64,000 bases of DNA from DATBLE01 sp963791425 (GCA_963791425.1 CAWBSE010000004.1:682001-746000); one strand, 5' to 3'. Shown: positions 8,854-16,994, counted from the stretch's first letter. A program made the numbers and translations. Notes: generated from the sequence alone by a model not told the origin.

Positions 8854-9623
8854 AAGTCGAGGTCGAGCTCGATCGGTGCGTGGTCAGACAGGAGCATGCC
8901 CGTTCGGTTCCGGTCGGCGTCGGGCCAGATGCGCAGCGGCGAGGCGGCCGCGCCGCGGACGACGATGTGGTCGATCCCCGGGCCCGGCTCCGAGTACCCG
9001 AGCAGCGCCGCCTCCGGCGCCTCGACGTTGAAGTCGCCCGCGATCACGACGGTGTCACCGTCCTGGGCGAGGGCCTCCGCGAACGCTGTCGCGCGGCGAA
9101 GCTCGGCCGCGGGCAGCCGGCGGTCGGGCGAGCTGGTCGCGTGCAGGTTGGCGACGACGAGCCGCTGCGCGACACGCACGACCTGGCAGATCCGGCGCTC
9201 CTTCTCCCACGCGAGCCGCGTGATCAGGTCCAGGCCGAGGGCGCGCGCCTGCCCGCGGCGGAACGCCGCATCGTTCAGCGTCAGCACCTCGTGCGCGGCG
9301 ACCGTGAGGCCGTCACCCAGCAGAATCGCGTTTCCCTGGCCTGCGAAGGCCGACCGCAGCAGGCCCGGATTGATCGCCGTCAGCCTGCGGCCGAGCTCCG
9401 TCGGGATCGGCGCGGGCCCGATGCGCGGCCGCTGTGCGACGTCGCCGACGGCCGACATGCCGCTCCAGCCTTCTAGACGGCCGAGCGCCCACGCGGGGAT
9501 CTCCTGCAGGACGAGCACGTCCGGCCGGTCGGCGCTCGCGAGGCGCACCATCTCCTCGAGCCGCGATTCGCGGCCGGGCGGGTCGGTGTTGCCGTGGAAG
9601 AGGTTCCAGCTGCGGATCAGCAC
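8850..9623 (-). CDS. Endonuclease/exonuclease/phosphatase (EEP) family protein
   Basis: About 257 residues from the GTG at 9623. EEP superfamily landmarks are present in order: SWNLFHGN (metal Asn), LVLQEIPAWAL (metal Glu), NLHATSS, VVIAGDFNVEAPE (catalytic Asp/Asn) and LLSDHAPIELDLDL (C-terminal SDH motif). The superfamily includes DNA repair nucleases, sphingomyelinases and inositol phosphatases; nothing here picks one. The frame stays open to 9695, but the divergent glycosyltransferase begins at 9645, so the GTG is preferred. The intergenic gap is then only 21 bases. Confidence 0.85.
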   Translation of the reverse strand: MLIRSWNLFHGNTDPPGRESRLEEMVRLASADRPDVLVLQEIPAWALGRLEGWSGMSAVGDVAQRPRIGPAPIPTELGRRLTAINPGLLRSAFAGQGNAILLGDGLTVAAHEVLTLNDAAFRRGQARALGLDLITRLAWEKERRICQVVRVAQRLVVANLHATSSPDRRLPAAELRRATAFAEALAQDGDTVVIAGDFNVEAPEAALLGYSEPGPGIDHIVVRGAAASPLRIWPDADRNRTGMLLSDHAPIELDLDL

Positions 9624-9644
9624 GCGGTCTACTGTACGACCGCC

Positions 9645-10700
9645 TTGCGCGTCGTCCTCGCCGATCCGGCGGCGTTCACGCCGCAGTACGACCACGAGCT
9701 CGCGGCGGGGCTCGCGCGTGCCGGCGCGGAGGTCGAGCTGGTCACCGCGCGGTTTCGGTTCGGCGAGACGCCCGAGCCCGACGGCTACGTGCGCACGGAG
9801 GCGTTCTACCGGCTCTCGTCACGGCTGTTCCGGCGCTCCCGGCTGCGCCTGCCGCTGAAGGCGCTCGAGCACCCGGTCGGAATGCGCCGGCTGGCCTCGG
9901 CCGATCGGGACGTCCTCCACGTGCAGTGGCTGGCCGCGCCGCAGATCGACCGGTGGGCGGCCAGGCTGCGTCCGCCGCTCGTCTTCACCGCCCACGACCT
10001 GCTCCCCCGCCGGACGGCGAAGCGCGAGGACCTCTGGCGCACGCTGCTCGCGCGGTTCGACCGCGTGGTCGTGCACAGCGAGCGCGGGCTCGAGACGCTC
10101 ACGCGGCTCGGCGTGCCGCCCGATCGTCTGCGCGTCATCCCCCACCCCGCCTTCCGCAGCGACCCGCAGCGCACCGACGACGGGCACACGGTGCTCTGCC
10201 TCGGCGCGATCCGGCCGTACAAGGGTCTCGGCGATGCGATCGAGGCGGTCTCGCACGTGGACGGCGCCCGGCTGCTGGTGGCGGGCGATCCGGTCGAGCC
10301 GGTCGATGCGTACCGCGAGGCGGCGGGCGATCGCGCGGAGTGGCGGCTCGGGTATCTGCCGGAGGCCGAGCTCGACGTGGCGCTCGGCGACGCGACGATC
10401 GCGGTGTTCCCCTACCGGGCGGAGCTCGACCAGTCGGGGGCGCTGCTGCGCGCGCTCGGGGCGGGTGTGCCGGCGGTCGTGTACGACGTCGGCGGGCTGG
10501 CGGAGCCGGTGCGCACGTTCGGCGCCGGGCTGGTCGTCCCCGCCGGGGACGCCGGCGCACTGGCTGAGGCGATCCGGGGCCTGCTCGGCGACGGCGCCGC
10601 GCTTGCGGAGGCGCGCGCGGGCGCCCTGCGGGCGCGTGACGCGCTGACGTGGGACGCCAGCGCGGCCGCTCACCTCGAGCTGTATCGGGAGCTCGTGTGA
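9645..10700 (+). CDS. Family 4-type (GT-B) glycosyltransferase
   Basis: About 351 residues from a TTG at 9645 that begins LRVVLADPAAFTPQYDHELAAGL, a normal GT-B N-terminus. An acceptor domain with HVQWLAAPQIDRW and FTAHDLLPRR is followed by the nucleotide-sugar domain: VLCLGAIRPYKGLGDAIEAV, then FPYRAELDQSGALLRALGAGVPAVVYDVGGLAEPV with the conserved acidic/Gly donor-binding loop. The target glycan is unknown; no polysaccharide cluster surrounds it. The last codons overlap the start of the next small gene (GTGTGA), indicating coupling. Confidence 0.85.
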   Translation: MRVVLADPAAFTPQYDHELAAGLARAGAEVELVTARFRFGETPEPDGYVRTEAFYRLSSRLFRRSRLRLPLKALEHPVGMRRLASADRDVLHVQWLAAPQIDRWAARLRPPLVFTAHDLLPRRTAKREDLWRTLLARFDRVVVHSERGLETLTRLGVPPDRLRVIPHPAFRSDPQRTDDGHTVLCLGAIRPYKGLGDAIEAVSHVDGARLLVAGDPVEPVDAYREAAGDRAEWRLGYLPEAELDVALGDATIAVFPYRAELDQSGALLRALGAGVPAVVYDVGGLAEPVRTFGAGLVVPAGDAGALAEAIRGLLGDGAALAEARAGALRARDALTWDASAAAHLELYRELV

Positions 10701-10990
10701 GCCGGTTCTCGGATCTGATCGGGCGGCAGCTCGGGTTCTTCCGTGAGGACAACGCGGAGCTGATCGCGCGGTGCGACGCCGCCGAGCGGGCGTACGACCG
10801 GGCCGGCCGGGACGAGGCCGAGGCGAAGTACTCCGAGTACCTCGACCTGATCGAGCTGGGCGTGGACGCCCTCGCGGAGATCCGCGACGCCTACGCGTCG
10901 ACGCTCGACGAGGATGCGGCGGAGGAGTACGAGCGCGCGTTCGACGCCGCCGTGCGGCGCAACCTCCCCCGCTTCGGCCTCGGCCTGTAG
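10697..10990 (+). CDS. Small acidic helical protein of unknown function
   Basis: A 97-residue protein from the GTG at 10697, overlapping the glycosyltransferase stop by 4 bases. It reads SRFSDLIGRQLGFFREDNAEL and then AERAYDRAGRDEAEAKYSEYLDLIELGVDALAEIRDAYA. It is strongly predicted helical and acidic, with no signal peptide, Cys or known motif. The coupling suggests it works with, or is regulated together with, the glycosyltransferase. I do not recognise the family. Confidence 0.7.
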   Translation: MSRFSDLIGRQLGFFREDNAELIARCDAAERAYDRAGRDEAEAKYSEYLDLIELGVDALAEIRDAYASTLDEDAAEEYERAFDAAVRRNLPRFGLGL

Positions 10991-11015
10991 GCGAATCGGC
11001 ACGCGTTTGTTGCAC

Positions 11016-11054
11016 TTCCGACACTAAAAGGGTCAGACCCCTGTCATGTCCGAA
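11016..11054. repeat. Extragenic imperfect palindrome between convergent genes
   Basis: A 39-base imperfect inverted repeat (14 of 19 paired positions) centred on 11035, with core GGGTCAGACCC and outer arms TTCCGACA / TGTCCGAA. It fills the gap between the small acidic gene and the convergent dnaE2 gene, so it could act as a two-way terminator. There is no T-run. It looks like a dispersed extragenic palindrome, but only one copy is in this window. Confidence 0.6.
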
Positions 11055-11059
11055 AAGGA

Positions 11060-14000
11060 CTAGCGGTGCCCGAAGTGGTGGGCGCGCGGGAGCGCCGACT
11101 GCACCTCCGCGAGCCCGGCGACCTCGCGGGCGAGCGGGCCGAGCGTCTCGAGCTCACGCACGAGCACGTTCAGGTTGCGGCCCGAGCGCTCGAGGTGGCC
11201 GCGCGCCAGCAGCAGCGGCTCGCCGCGGACGAGCGACCGGTACTGCTCGTACACCGCCGGTGGGACGATCAGGTTCACCTGGCCGGTCTCGTCCTCGAGA
11301 AGCATGAACACGACGCCGTTCGCGGTCGCGGGGCGCTGGCGCGTGATCGCCATGCCGGCGACCGCCACGTTCCCGCCGGGATGCCCGGGTAGCTCCGCGT
11401 TGCTCACCGTTCCGGCCGGCAGGTGCGGGCGGAGGAGCTCGAGCGGGTGCGGGCCGACGGAGAGGCTCGTCATCCCGTAGTCGGCGAGCATCCGCTCCCA
11501 GTCGGTCTGGACCGGAAGCTCGGGGATGGGCGCGGTCGGCTCGAGCGGCAGCGTCAGCTGGCTGTTGCCGCCCGCGACCGTGTGCGGCCGGGCGACGACA
11601 CCCGCACGCCAGAGCAGCTCGCGGCGCGGGCCGAACCGGTCGCACGCCCCCGAGGCGACCAGCGCATCGAGGGCTGCCCTGCTCACCGGCGCCCGCCGCG
11701 CGAGGTCGGCGACGTCGTCGTACGGCCGGCCGGCGGCGACCGCCTCGGCCTCCGCCTCGCCGACCGAGCGGACGTACCCGAGCCCGACGCGAACGGCGCC
11801 GTCCTGGTTCTCGCACTTCGCTCCACTCAGGTTCACATCGGGCGGCAGCACCTCCACGCCCCGTCGCTGGCCGTCACGAACCAGACTGGCCGGCGGATAG
11901 AAGCCCATCGGCTGCGCGTTCAGCAGCGCGCAGAGGAACTCGGCCGGAAAGTGGTGGCGCAGCCACGCCGACTGGTAGGCAAGCAGCGCGAACGCGGCCG
12001 AGTGCGACTTCGGGAAGCCGAAGCCGGAGAACCCGGCGAGCTTGTCGTAGGTGCGATTGGCCAGTTCGGCGTCGACGCCCTGCGCGAGCGCACCGGCGAC
12101 GAAGCGCGAGCGGAGCGCCTCGATCGCCTCGGCGCTGCGCTTGCGGCTCATCGCCCGACGCAGCCCCTCGGCCTCGCCGACGGTGAAGCCGGCGAGCGCC
12201 ATCGCCACTTCCAGCACCTGGTCCTGGAAGACGACGACGCCGAGCGTCTCGCGGAGCGGCTCGGCGAGCGACGGATGGTCGACCGGCGGGACGAACGACG
12301 GGTCCTCGCGCAGCTTCTGGCGGCGCTCGATATACGGGTGGACCGCGCCGCCCTGGATCGGCCCCGGCCGGACGAGCGCAACCTGGATCGTCAGGTCGTC
12401 GAGGTTCTCGGGGCGCGTGCGCAGCAGGCTCTGCATCTGCGCCCGGCTCTCGATCTGGAAGTCACCGACGGTGTCGGCGCGCTGGATCTCGGCGTAGACG
12501 TCCTGGTCGTCGAGCGGAATCCGCGAGAGGTCGATCGTGCGGCCGCGGAGGCGGGCGATCTGGTCGACGCAGTCTTCGACCGCGGAGAGCATCCCCAGTC
12601 CGAGCAGGTCGATCTTCAGGAAGCCTGCGTCCGCGCACGAGTCCTTGTCCCACTGGCAGATCTGGCGGCCTTGCATCGCCGCCGGTTGCACGGGGACGAG
12701 CTCTACGAGCGGGCGGCTGGAGATGATCATCCCGCCCGGATGCTGGGAGATGTGCCGCGGCAGGCCGCCGATCTCGTGGGCGAGCGACCCGAGCGCCTGC
12801 CAGCGGGGAGAGGCGTGGTCGCCGGGGAGCCGCGCGACCTCCTCGGCGACCCGCTGCGGGTTGCCCTCGGTGACGCGTGCGAGCCGCTCGAGCTCGGCGG
12901 CGGGCAGGCCGAGCGCCTTGCCGAGGTCGCGGATCGCGCCGCGCGAGTGGTACGTCGAGAACGTGGCGACGAGCGCGGCGTGCTCGCGGCCGTACTGCTC
13001 GGTGACGCGGACGATCAGCTTCTCGCGGATGTCCCGCGGGAAGTCGAGGTCGATGTCGGGGACCGAGGCGAGCTCGCGGTTGAGGAACCGGCCGATCGAG
13101 AGGTCGGCCTCGATCGGGTCGACGTGGGAGAGGCCGGTCAGGTAGCAGACGATCGAGCCGACCGAGCTGCCGCGGCCGCGGCCCGGCGGGAGCGCGTGAC
13201 GGGGAGAGCCAGGGCCGCGCACCTCGACTGCGATCTCGCGGGCCAGCTCGAGCACCTCCCAGTGCAGCAGGAAGAAGCCGGCCAGCTTGAGCTCCGAGAT
13301 CAGTTCGAGCTCTTCTCGCAATCGTGCTTTCGCGCGATTGCGATAGCGAGAGCCTCTGTAGCGATCCTCGAACGCTTTCAGGCAGACCTCTCGGAGTTGC
13401 CCGTCTGGGGTCTCGAAGCCGTCGGAGAAGTCGGGGTAGCGGTAGCCGAGCTCCTCGGTCAGGTCGAAGGTCAGGCCCGCGGCGATCTCGGCCGTGCGGA
13501 GAACCGCGTCGCGGTCGCCGGGGAACCGGTCGATCGCCTCCTCCGGCGCGAGCAGGACGGCCTCGTGGTTGCCCCGCCGCTCCGGCTCGCAGCCGTCGAG
13601 CGAGGTGCGGCAGCGGATCGCGACGAGGGCGTCCTGCAGGGTGCTGCGCCGTTCGTGGTGGACGTGGACGTCGCCGGTGGCGACGGTGGCGACGCCGAGG
13701 TCACGGGCGAGCTCGCGCAGGGCGGCGTTGCGGCGGGTGTCGCCGCGCTCGTACGGGCGCTGGAGCTCGACGTAGAAGTGATCTCTGCCGAACGCTGCGG
13801 CGGCGCGGGCGGTCTCGTTGGGACTGCGCGTGCCGAGCCCGTGGCGGGCGCAGCCGGAGAGGCAGACGAGGCCGTCGGTCGCCTGCAGAAGCGAGTCCAG
13901 CGGGAGCGCCGGCGGCACCAGCTCCGTGACCTTCGGCCGGGTGCCGGCGTGCGCCTCGGTCAGCAGGCGGCAGAGGTTCGCGTATCCTTTCGGCGTCTCG

Positions 14001-14236
14001 ACGAGCACGGTGACGTGGGCGCCTCCGGCGAGCGTGATCTCCGCACCGGTGATCGGTCTGACGCCGAACGCCTTGGCGGCGTGGGCGAACTCGAGCGAGC
14101 CGTAGACCCCGTCGTGGTCGGTGAGCGCGAGCGCGGTGTGGCCGAGGTCGGCCGCTTGCGCGGCGAGCTCGTCGGGGAGCGACGCCCCGTCCAGGAACGA
14201 GTACGCGGAGTGGCAGTGCAGCTCGACATAGCTCAT
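11060..14236 (-). CDS. dnaE2: Error-prone DNA polymerase III alpha (DnaE2/ImuC)
   Basis: A 1058-residue C-family polymerase from the ATG at 14236; a second ATG lies one codon upstream. The N-terminal PHP domain begins YVELHCHSAYSFLDGAS and contains ALTDHDGVYG and DVHVHHERR. The polymerase active site has PDIDLDFPRDIREKLI. The C-terminus holds an OB-fold region (NVAVAGMAITRQRPATANG, VFMLLEDETGQVNLI) and ends SALPRAHHFGHR, typical of DnaE2 rather than replicative DnaE1. It works with ImuB in SOS translesion synthesis. No LexA box was seen at its own start. It diverges from the bicupin gene with only about 11 bases between starts. Confidence 0.95.
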   Translation of the reverse strand: MSYVELHCHSAYSFLDGASLPDELAAQAADLGHTALALTDHDGVYGSLEFAHAAKAFGVRPITGAEITLAGGAHVTVLVETPKGYANLCRLLTEAHAGTRPKVTELVPPALPLDSLLQATDGLVCLSGCARHGLGTRSPNETARAAAAFGRDHFYVELQRPYERGDTRRNAALRELARDLGVATVATGDVHVHHERRSTLQDALVAIRCRTSLDGCEPERRGNHEAVLLAPEEAIDRFPGDRDAVLRTAEIAAGLTFDLTEELGYRYPDFSDGFETPDGQLREVCLKAFEDRYRGSRYRNRAKARLREELELISELKLAGFFLLHWEVLELAREIAVEVRGPGSPRHALPPGRGRGSSVGSIVCYLTGLSHVDPIEADLSIGRFLNRELASVPDIDLDFPRDIREKLIVRVTEQYGREHAALVATFSTYHSRGAIRDLGKALGLPAAELERLARVTEGNPQRVAEEVARLPGDHASPRWQALGSLAHEIGGLPRHISQHPGGMIISSRPLVELVPVQPAAMQGRQICQWDKDSCADAGFLKIDLLGLGMLSAVEDCVDQIARLRGRTIDLSRIPLDDQDVYAEIQRADTVGDFQIESRAQMQSLLRTRPENLDDLTIQVALVRPGPIQGGAVHPYIERRQKLREDPSFVPPVDHPSLAEPLRETLGVVVFQDQVLEVAMALAGFTVGEAEGLRRAMSRKRSAEAIEALRSRFVAGALAQGVDAELANRTYDKLAGFSGFGFPKSHSAAFALLAYQSAWLRHHFPAEFLCALLNAQPMGFYPPASLVRDGQRRGVEVLPPDVNLSGAKCENQDGAVRVGLGYVRSVGEAEAEAVAAGRPYDDVADLARRAPVSRAALDALVASGACDRFGPRRELLWRAGVVARPHTVAGGNSQLTLPLEPTAPIPELPVQTDWERMLADYGMTSLSVGPHPLELLRPHLPAGTVSNAELPGHPGGNVAVAGMAITRQRPATANGVVFMLLEDETGQVNLIVPPAVYEQYRSLVRGEPLLLARGHLERSGRNLNVLVRELETLGPLAREVAGLAEVQSALPRAHHFGHR

Positions 14237-14247
14237 CATCCGCCCCG

Positions 14248-15012
14248 ATGGCGAACGCATTCGTGACCGAGCCGAGCGCATGCGAGGCGATCACGGACAA
14301 ACCGAATCGCGAGTTGCGCGTTCTCTGCGACCACGATCTGCTGAGCGTGAGCTGGTTCCGGTACGCGGCCGGAGAACGCGGCGCCGATCCGCACATCCAT
14401 CGCGATCACGTCGACGCGTTCTACGTGCTCGCAGGCGATCTGGCGCTGCGGGTCGGCTCTGATCTCGAGCCGCTGAGCGTGCCGGCGGGAACGCTGGTCC
14501 TCGTGCCGCCGGAGCTCGTGCACGCCTTCAACAACGACGGCCCCGGCGAGCTGCGGTTTCTGAACTTCCATGCGCCGGACTCGGGCTTCGTGGAGTACCT
14601 GCGCGGACGAGGCGACTTCGACCAGCACGAGCCGCCGGAGGACGGTGGGCGACCTGTCTCCGACGCCATCGTCACGCTTCCGGGCGGCGGCGAGCGGTTC
14701 GAGCGCGATGACCGCACGATCACGATCCTCGGCGAGCTGCCGCAGATCTTCGCGCTGCTCCTCGAGGTCGAACCCGGATGGCCGGGCATCGGCGTCCACG
14801 AGCACGGCGACCATGTGGACACGTTCTTCGTGCTGGAGGGTGAGGCGGGGATCGTCGCCGGCGACGACGTCGTCCCCGCGGGCGCCGGCTCGTTCGCAGC
14901 CGCCGTGCCGGGCGCCCGCCACGGGGTCACGAACGAGCCGGGCGGGCGTATCGCCTTCCTCAACGTGCACGGGCCCGATGCCGGCTTTGCCGAGAGCGTT
15001 CGAGACCTCTAG
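14248..15012 (+). CDS. Two-domain cupin protein
   Basis: A 254-residue bicupin. The first cupin has DPHIHRDHVDAFYVLAGDLAL and PPELVHAFNN; the second has GVHEHGDHVDTFFVLEGEAGI and PGARHGVTNEPGG. Both halves keep the His-x-His and downstream His/Glu metal set. The two domains are about 130 residues apart and similar, so they probably arose by duplication. Function is unknown; bicupins may be dioxygenases, isomerases or sensors. It sits with the TfoX-like gene (no gap) on the plus strand, between dnaE2 and the imuB group. Confidence 0.8.
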   Translation: MANAFVTEPSACEAITDKPNRELRVLCDHDLLSVSWFRYAAGERGADPHIHRDHVDAFYVLAGDLALRVGSDLEPLSVPAGTLVLVPPELVHAFNNDGPGELRFLNFHAPDSGFVEYLRGRGDFDQHEPPEDGGRPVSDAIVTLPGGGERFERDDRTITILGELPQIFALLLEVEPGWPGIGVHEHGDHVDTFFVLEGEAGIVAGDDVVPAGAGSFAAAVPGARHGVTNEPGGRIAFLNVHGPDAGFAESVRDL

Positions 15013-15336
15013 ATGGACGCGCGCGCCCGCTACGACGACATTTGTGACGATCTGGTCGCGCAGAACCCCGACGTCGTTCTCACCCAGATGATGGGCATGT
15101 CCGCGGTGAAGGCCGACGGGAAGCTGGTGTGCGGCTGGACCCGCTCCGACGAGGCGATGGTCTTCAAGCTCCCGGTCGCGGCGGAGCATGCAGCTGCGCT
15201 CGCGCTCGACGGCGCGCACCTCTTCGATCCGGGCGGCAACGGCCGGCCGTTCAAGGAATGGGTCGTCGTGCCGGCGGCTCACGCCGCGGAGTGGCCCCGG
15301 CTCGCCGAGCAGGCGCTCGCGGCTCGCACTACTTGA
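15013..15336 (+). CDS. TfoX/Sxy N-terminal-domain-like small protein
   Basis: A 107-residue protein starting directly after the bicupin stop. The pattern MMGMSAVKADGKLVCGW, EAMVFKLP and GRPFKEWVVVP resembles TfoX N-terminal domain proteins (a small alpha/beta fold, sometimes a competence regulator in Gammaproteobacteria). It lacks the C-terminal TfoX domain, so a competence role should not be assumed. It is translated with the bicupin. Confidence 0.65.
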   Translation: MDARARYDDICDDLVAQNPDVVLTQMMGMSAVKADGKLVCGWTRSDEAMVFKLPVAAEHAAALALDGAHLFDPGGNGRPFKEWVVVPAAHAAEWPRLAEQALAARTT

Positions 15337-15526
15337 ACGTCCAGTGCTCGGGGTGCGCGCGGACTGCCGCACGCGCGAAGACGATCCGCGCGATTGCGTG
15401 AACGTGGATCGCGACCTCGCCGAGGTCGGACGGGTGGGCCTGCGGGAGCTCCTTGAACGCCAGGTAGACGCGACCGGCGAGCTTCGCCACCTCCACCTCG
15501 TCCGGCGTGAGGCCGCGCACGTCCAT
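15329..15526 (-). CDS. Small conserved-looking protein downstream of DUF6504
   Basis: A 65-residue reading frame beginning DVRGLTPDEVEVAKLAGRV and continuing with LAFKELPQAHPSDLGEVAIHV. It starts 19 bases after the DUF6504 stop and could be the last gene of the imuB operon. The balanced amino-acid content and helix-like pattern suggest it is real, but I do not recognise it. It overlaps the end of the TfoX-like gene by 8 bases. Confidence 0.55.
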   Translation of the reverse strand: MDVRGLTPDEVEVAKLAGRVYLAFKELPQAHPSDLGEVAIHVHAIARIVFARAAVRAHPEHWTFK

Positions 15527-15545
15527 GTTCGCCAGCTCGGCCAGC

Positions 15546-15821
15546 TCATGCCCCTTGCTGCGAGAACCAGCAGCTCTGCTGCTCGTCGCGGAAGACGACG
15601 ACGTTCTGGCCGGTCTCGAGCACGACCTCGAAGTACCGCCGGCTGACGGGCTCCCCCGTCCACCAGCGGTCGAGCACCCGCCATTCCTCGCGGACGACCG
15701 CGACTTCCTGGCGATTCACGAGCCGCGGTGTCCCGTCGAAGCGTTCCTCGACGAGTGCCGCACGCGGCTCTAGGAGTCGCGCGGTACGAGCAGTGCCCGC
15801 TGCTCGGGGATCCGCGACCAC
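15546..15821 (-). CDS. DUF6504 family protein of the imuB operon
   Basis: Up to 91 residues; the core VEERFDGTPRLVNRQEVAVV ... VLDRWWTGEPVSRRYFEVVLETGQNVVVFRD resembles DUF6504, a small beta-rich domain often encoded next to ImuB in actinobacteria. The only in-frame start I see is the ATG at 15821, which overlaps the imuB end by 52 bases; the first 17 or so residues look non-conserved. As a neighbour of imuB it probably belongs to the SOS mutasome group; its biochemical role is unknown. Confidence 0.7.
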   Translation of the reverse strand: MVADPRAAGTARTARLLEPRAALVEERFDGTPRLVNRQEVAVVREEWRVLDRWWTGEPVSRRYFEVVLETGQNVVVFRDEQQSCWFSQQGA

Positions 15822-16954
15822 GGCGCCACCTCGACGACAGTTGCGACCGCCCCGGTTCCGGCGCTGGCGCGTACCTGGCGCAGGCCTTCCGAGAGGCGGG
15901 TCTGGAGCTCTTCGCCTTGGGGCTGGATCAGGGCGAGCTGGCGGCCCTCGGACTCGACGAGTGTGAGCAGCTCGATGCCGAGACTGAGCACCGGTGCGGG
16001 GAGCTCTGCGAGCTTCGGCCCGAGCGCCGCCCGCAGTGTCCCCCGCTCCGCGCTCGGCTCACGGAGCGTCAGCGTGCGACGCCACGAGCCCCCGCCGACA
16101 AGTCGCGCCGAGAGCGCGACTTTCCGGATTTCCTTGCCGCCTCGCTCGGGACGGTCGAGGATCCGGTCGAGCAGTGCCGTCAGTGCCCTCCGAAGGGTCA
16201 GTTCGTTGCCGACCGCTTCGGGGAAGTCGAGCCGCTCCACGAGGTCGGTCGCGGGTGGACGGGCGGTGACATGCGTGCCGTCCTCACCTCTCGCCAGGCT
16301 CCAGGCGCGCCGGCCGACCGGCCCCAATCGTTCGGCGACGGCGCCACCCGGTAGCCCGGCAAGCTGTCCGATCTTCTTGATGCCAAGGCGCTCGAGATCC
16401 TCCCGCGGTGTGTCCTCCATGGGCAGCAGCGTCAGCGGCAGCGGCGCGAGGAACTCCTTCGTGCGCGCGTCGTCGACGACCACGGCCTGGCCCGGCCGCG
16501 CGATCGCAGCCGCGGCGAGCGCGGCGAACCGCCGGTCGGCGGCACCCGCGCAGACGTTCCAGGAGGCGCCGACCGAGGCGAGCGCCCGCTTCAGCGCAGG
16601 TGTGACACCTCCGTAGAGCCGTTCCACCCCGCGTGTCTCGAAGTAGAGGCAGCCCGGCTCGACCGACTCGACGGCGAAGCCGTTGTCCTCGAGGCGACGG
16701 ATGATCTGTTCCCATTCGCTTTCGACCCCGGCCGGATCGCGCTCGACGAGCGCGATCGATGGACAGAGCGCCAGCGCCTCGCCGAGGCGCATGCCCGGCG
16801 TGACACCGACGGCCTCGGCGGCCGCGGTGACGGGCCCGAGCAGCGGCTCGGCGCCCGGCAGCGGCGCCAGCGCCGCTGCCCGTAGGCAGAGCCGAGGCCG
16901 ATCACGCAGTGCGGCCTGGAGCTCGAATGCCGGGAGAAGGATGCAGGCGATCAT
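15770..16954 (-). CDS. imuB: ImuB, Y-family polymerase-like SOS mutagenesis protein
   Basis: A 394-residue protein from the ATG at 16954 (MIACILLPAFELQAALRDRP). It has the Y-family layout (palm, fingers, thumb, little finger; TPGMRLGEALALCPSIALVE, FFAVE-type palm strands, LGIKKIGQLAGLPGGAVAERLG as the helix-hairpin-helix). The acidic active-site positions of true Y-family polymerases look incomplete, as in ImuB, which serves as an adaptor linking DnaE2 to the beta clamp. Transcription starts from a promoter packed with two LexA boxes immediately upstream. There is no room for a Shine-Dalgarno site, so the mRNA is probably leaderless or nearly so. Confidence 0.9.
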   Translation of the reverse strand: MIACILLPAFELQAALRDRPRLCLRAAALAPLPGAEPLLGPVTAAAEAVGVTPGMRLGEALALCPSIALVERDPAGVESEWEQIIRRLEDNGFAVESVEPGCLYFETRGVERLYGGVTPALKRALASVGASWNVCAGAADRRFAALAAAAIARPGQAVVVDDARTKEFLAPLPLTLLPMEDTPREDLERLGIKKIGQLAGLPGGAVAERLGPVGRRAWSLARGEDGTHVTARPPATDLVERLDFPEAVGNELTLRRALTALLDRILDRPERGGKEIRKVALSARLVGGGSWRRTLTLREPSAERGTLRAALGPKLAELPAPVLSLGIELLTLVESEGRQLALIQPQGEELQTRLSEGLRQVRASAGTGAVATVVEVAPWSRIPEQRALLVPRDS

Positions 16955-16955
16955 G

Positions 16956-16969
16956 CGAACACATGTTCT
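16956..16969. promoter_or_regulatory. LexA (SOS) box 1
   Basis: CGAACACATGTTCT, an almost perfect match to the Gram-positive/actinobacterial LexA operator CGAAC-N4-GTTCG. It lies between the -10 element and the imuB start codon, so bound LexA would block open-complex formation. Confidence 0.9.
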
Positions 16970-16994
16970 ATACGAACACACGTTCTCCTGTCAA
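16967..16994 (-). promoter_or_regulatory. imuB core promoter
   Basis: Reading leftwards: TTGACA (16994-16989) as the -35, a 16-base spacer, then TATAGA (16972-16967) as the -10, with the imuB ATG 12 bases after the -10. This is a near-consensus vegetative sigma promoter in a very GC-rich sequence, and it is fully covered by the two LexA boxes. Confidence 0.8.
16973..16986. promoter_or_regulatory. LexA (SOS) box 2
   Basis: CGAACACACGTTCT, a second LexA operator whose start is 17 bases from that of box 1. It fills the spacer between the -35 and -10 elements of the imuB promoter. The spacing (about 1.6 helical turns) would put the two dimers on different faces of the DNA. Confidence 0.9.

Noticed and set aside
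11423..14266. A 947-codon plus-strand open frame
   Set aside because: Entirely antisense to dnaE2, with low-complexity composition and no motif.
15013..15336. Competence regulator TfoX
   Set aside because: Only the N-terminal domain is present and no competence genes are nearby, so a competence role is not supported.
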